Origin: Sphingomonas natans
GTDB taxonomy: Bacteria; Pseudomonadota; Alphaproteobacteria; Sphingomonadales; Sphingomonadaceae
Length of the DNA stretch: 64,000 nucleotides
Assembly (NCBI RefSeq): GCF_030546695.1
Contig: NZ_JAUOTP010000005.1
Coordinates: 62,001-126,000 of the forward strand
Direction of reading: 5' to 3'
Shown here: piece after piece, positions 62,764 to 64,000 of the stretch
Position numbering within the stretch: position 1 is the stretch's first letter
Layout of the letters: every line of letters begins with the position of its first letter
Made by a program: the position numbers and the translations under genes
Notes under the pieces: model-generated
Databases searched by the model: none
Seen by the model: only the letters and a program-made list of their open reading frames with translations
What the model was told of the DNA's origin: nothing

Positions 62764-64000
62764 TATGACCCGTATATCTCGTTTGGCCCTGTGCGGCGCG
62801 GTCCTGGCCTGTCTTCCGCTCGCCGCGCAGTCGCAGGTGATCGACACGCCGGGCGTGACGTCGCCGCTCACGCAAGCCCAGATCTTGCGCAACTATCCGT
62901 CCAATGCCCTGACGGGCGCCGCAGTCGACAAGCCGGTCCTGCTGAAGAGCGAGGGCGGCATGTCGATCCGTGTCGTCAAGCTGGCGGAAGGCCTGTCGCA
63001 TCCGGACGGGCTCGTGTTCCTGCCCGACGGGCACACGATGCTCGTGACCGAGCGCCCCGGCCGCCTGCGCGTGCTCACGGACGGCGTGCTCGATCCGACG
63101 CCGGTCGCCGGTCTGCCCGCGATCAACAATGTCGGTTTGGGCGGTCTGCACGACATCGTCCTGCATCCCGATTTCGCGAAGAACCATCTGCTCTACATTT
63201 CCTATACCAAGGAACGGGAGCCGCAGAAGGGCACGACCCTCGCGATTGCGCGCGCACGGTTCGAAAAGGGTCGCCTGACCGCACTGAAGGACATCCTCGT
63301 CACCGATGCGTGGGAAAGCCCGCTCGGCACCTATGGCGGGCGGATGATCTTCGGACCCGACGGCATGCTCTACATCAGCGTCGGCGACCGCGACGGCACG
63401 ACGGCCAACGACGTCTCCAGCGCGCGTCCCCAGGCGCAGAACCTTGCCAGCCACATCGGCAAGCTGCTGCGCGTGCGCGACGACGGTTCGATCCCGCCCG
63501 ACAATCCCTTCGTGAAAGACCCGAAGGCGAAGGGCGAAATCTACAGCTACGGCCACCGCAATGCCTATGGCATTGCGTGGGATCCCAAGACCGGCGAGAT
63601 GTGGGCGTCCGAATTCGGCCCCTCCGGCGGCGACGAGATCAATCACATCCTCCCCGGGCACAATTATGGATGGCCGCTCGTGTCGATGGGCCGTCACTAT
63701 TCGGGCCATCTCGTCTCCGAGCAGCCCTTTCACCGCGACGGGATGGACGATCCGCTCTTCTTCTGGAATCCCACCTTCAATCCCGAGAATATGATCTTCT
63801 ATACCGGCGACAAATTCCCGCGGCTGAAGGGCAGCCTGCTCGTCGCGGGCGGCGGATCGAAAAAGATCGCCCAGATGGTCATCAAGGGCGATTTCATCAC
63901 GCAGGGCGACACGATGCTGCACGACCTGAACGTGCGCTTCCGCGACATCAGGCAGGGACCGGACGGCAATATCTATGTCCTGACCGAGGGCCGGCTGCGC
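62764..64000 (+). CDS. exported PQQ-dependent sugar dehydrogenase-like protein, C-terminally cut by window end
   Basis: The frame is open from ATG 62764 to the window end (412 codons). Signal peptide MTRISRLALCGAVLACLPLA, then LAEGLSHPDGLVFLPDGHTML, TERPGRLRV, GGLHDIVLHPDFAKNHLLYISYT, GGRMIFGPDGMLYISVGDRDG, YSYGHRNAYGIAWDPKTGEMWASEFGPSGGDEIN and NYGWPLVSMGRHYSG, all typical of the soluble glucose/aldose dehydrogenase (YliI-like) six-bladed family. GTGGAG lies nine bases before the ATG. It follows the other quinoprotein after 67 bases, so both likely form one transcript. Confidence 0.9.

Noticed and set aside
62660-63922. 420-codon leftward open frame at the right end
   Set aside because: The plus strand from 62764 encodes a clear sugar-dehydrogenase-like protein with signal peptide, merely lacking its stop inside the window.
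1-64000. CRISPR arrays, tRNA or rRNA genes, prophage or transposase genes
   Set aside because: I looked through all intergenic gaps; none shows regularly spaced repeats, cloverleaf sequences or recognisable mobility proteins.

Overview
The window is about 64 kb of high-GC DNA from an alphaproteobacterium, most likely a sphingomonad (Sphingomonas or a close relative). The reasons are the DUF6481 and DUF1465/RcdA families, two proteins with the sphingomonad PEPxxWA-type C-terminal sorting signal, alphaproteobacterial AddA/AddB, large TonB-dependent receptors, and several families of short palindromic repeats. I see no rRNA, tRNA, phage, transposase or CRISPR array. Genes are tightly packed, and at least nine neighbouring pairs overlap by exactly 4 bases (ATGA or GTGA).

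Layout. 1-3.4 kb: start of a probable RlmD-type RNA methyltransferase, the NAD(P)HX repair enzyme Nnr, and IlvD. 3.6-10.3 kb: DUF6481 protein, a small unknown protein, then a five-gene leftward run (ETF-ubiquinone oxidoreductase, TPR lipoprotein-like exported protein, IspE, enoyl-CoA hydratase-like protein, N-formylglutamate amidohydrolase). 10.4-15.9 kb: degenerate uracil-DNA glycosylase, lytic transglycosylase, MoaB, a PEP-CTERM-like protein, a PA0069-type radical SAM protein and bacterioferritin. 16-18.8 kb: orphan Hpt protein, TusA-like protein, GTPase Der and a second PEP-CTERM protein. 19-26.2 kb: a coenzyme A block (PanC-PanB leftward, PanD-CoaA rightward) beside the three branched-chain 2-oxoacid dehydrogenase genes (E1 alpha, E1 beta, E2). 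IlvD, PanB and the dehydrogenase all meet at 2-oxoisovalerate.

26.3-30.8 kb: a Pr6Pr membrane protein, an EF-hand protein/response regulator/histidine kinase operon, RcdA-like DUF1465 and thioredoxin. 30.9-37.4 kb: addA and addB, the double-strand-break repair helicase-nuclease. 37.5-49.4 kb: small regulators and housekeeping genes (DUF2141, RMF-like protein, adenylate-forming ligase, Crp and MarR regulators, a second expanded histidine kinase without a partner, a Cds1-like PLP enzyme, TrmL, UPF0149, esterase, TrxC, DsbA-like, DksA-like, SirB1-like).

49.8-64 kb is the most accessory-looking part: an exported flavin amine oxidase with a dedicated cytochrome c, a LysR regulator overlapping a TDT transporter, then a TonB receptor, an exported amidohydrolase, a Tat-exported gamma-glutamyltransferase homologue that has lost the known glutamate-binding residues, and two exported quinoprotein-type dehydrogenases (the last runs off the window). 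Together these look like a periplasmic uptake-and-oxidation system for an amine- or amide-containing compound that I cannot name.

A second theme is palindromic repeats. One family (CCGTTYG-bounded, four copies) sits between genes. Another (CTCCCC...GGGGAGG) occurs as an inverted pair inside the E2 linker and again at the addA start codon, where a 9-base duplication flanks it.
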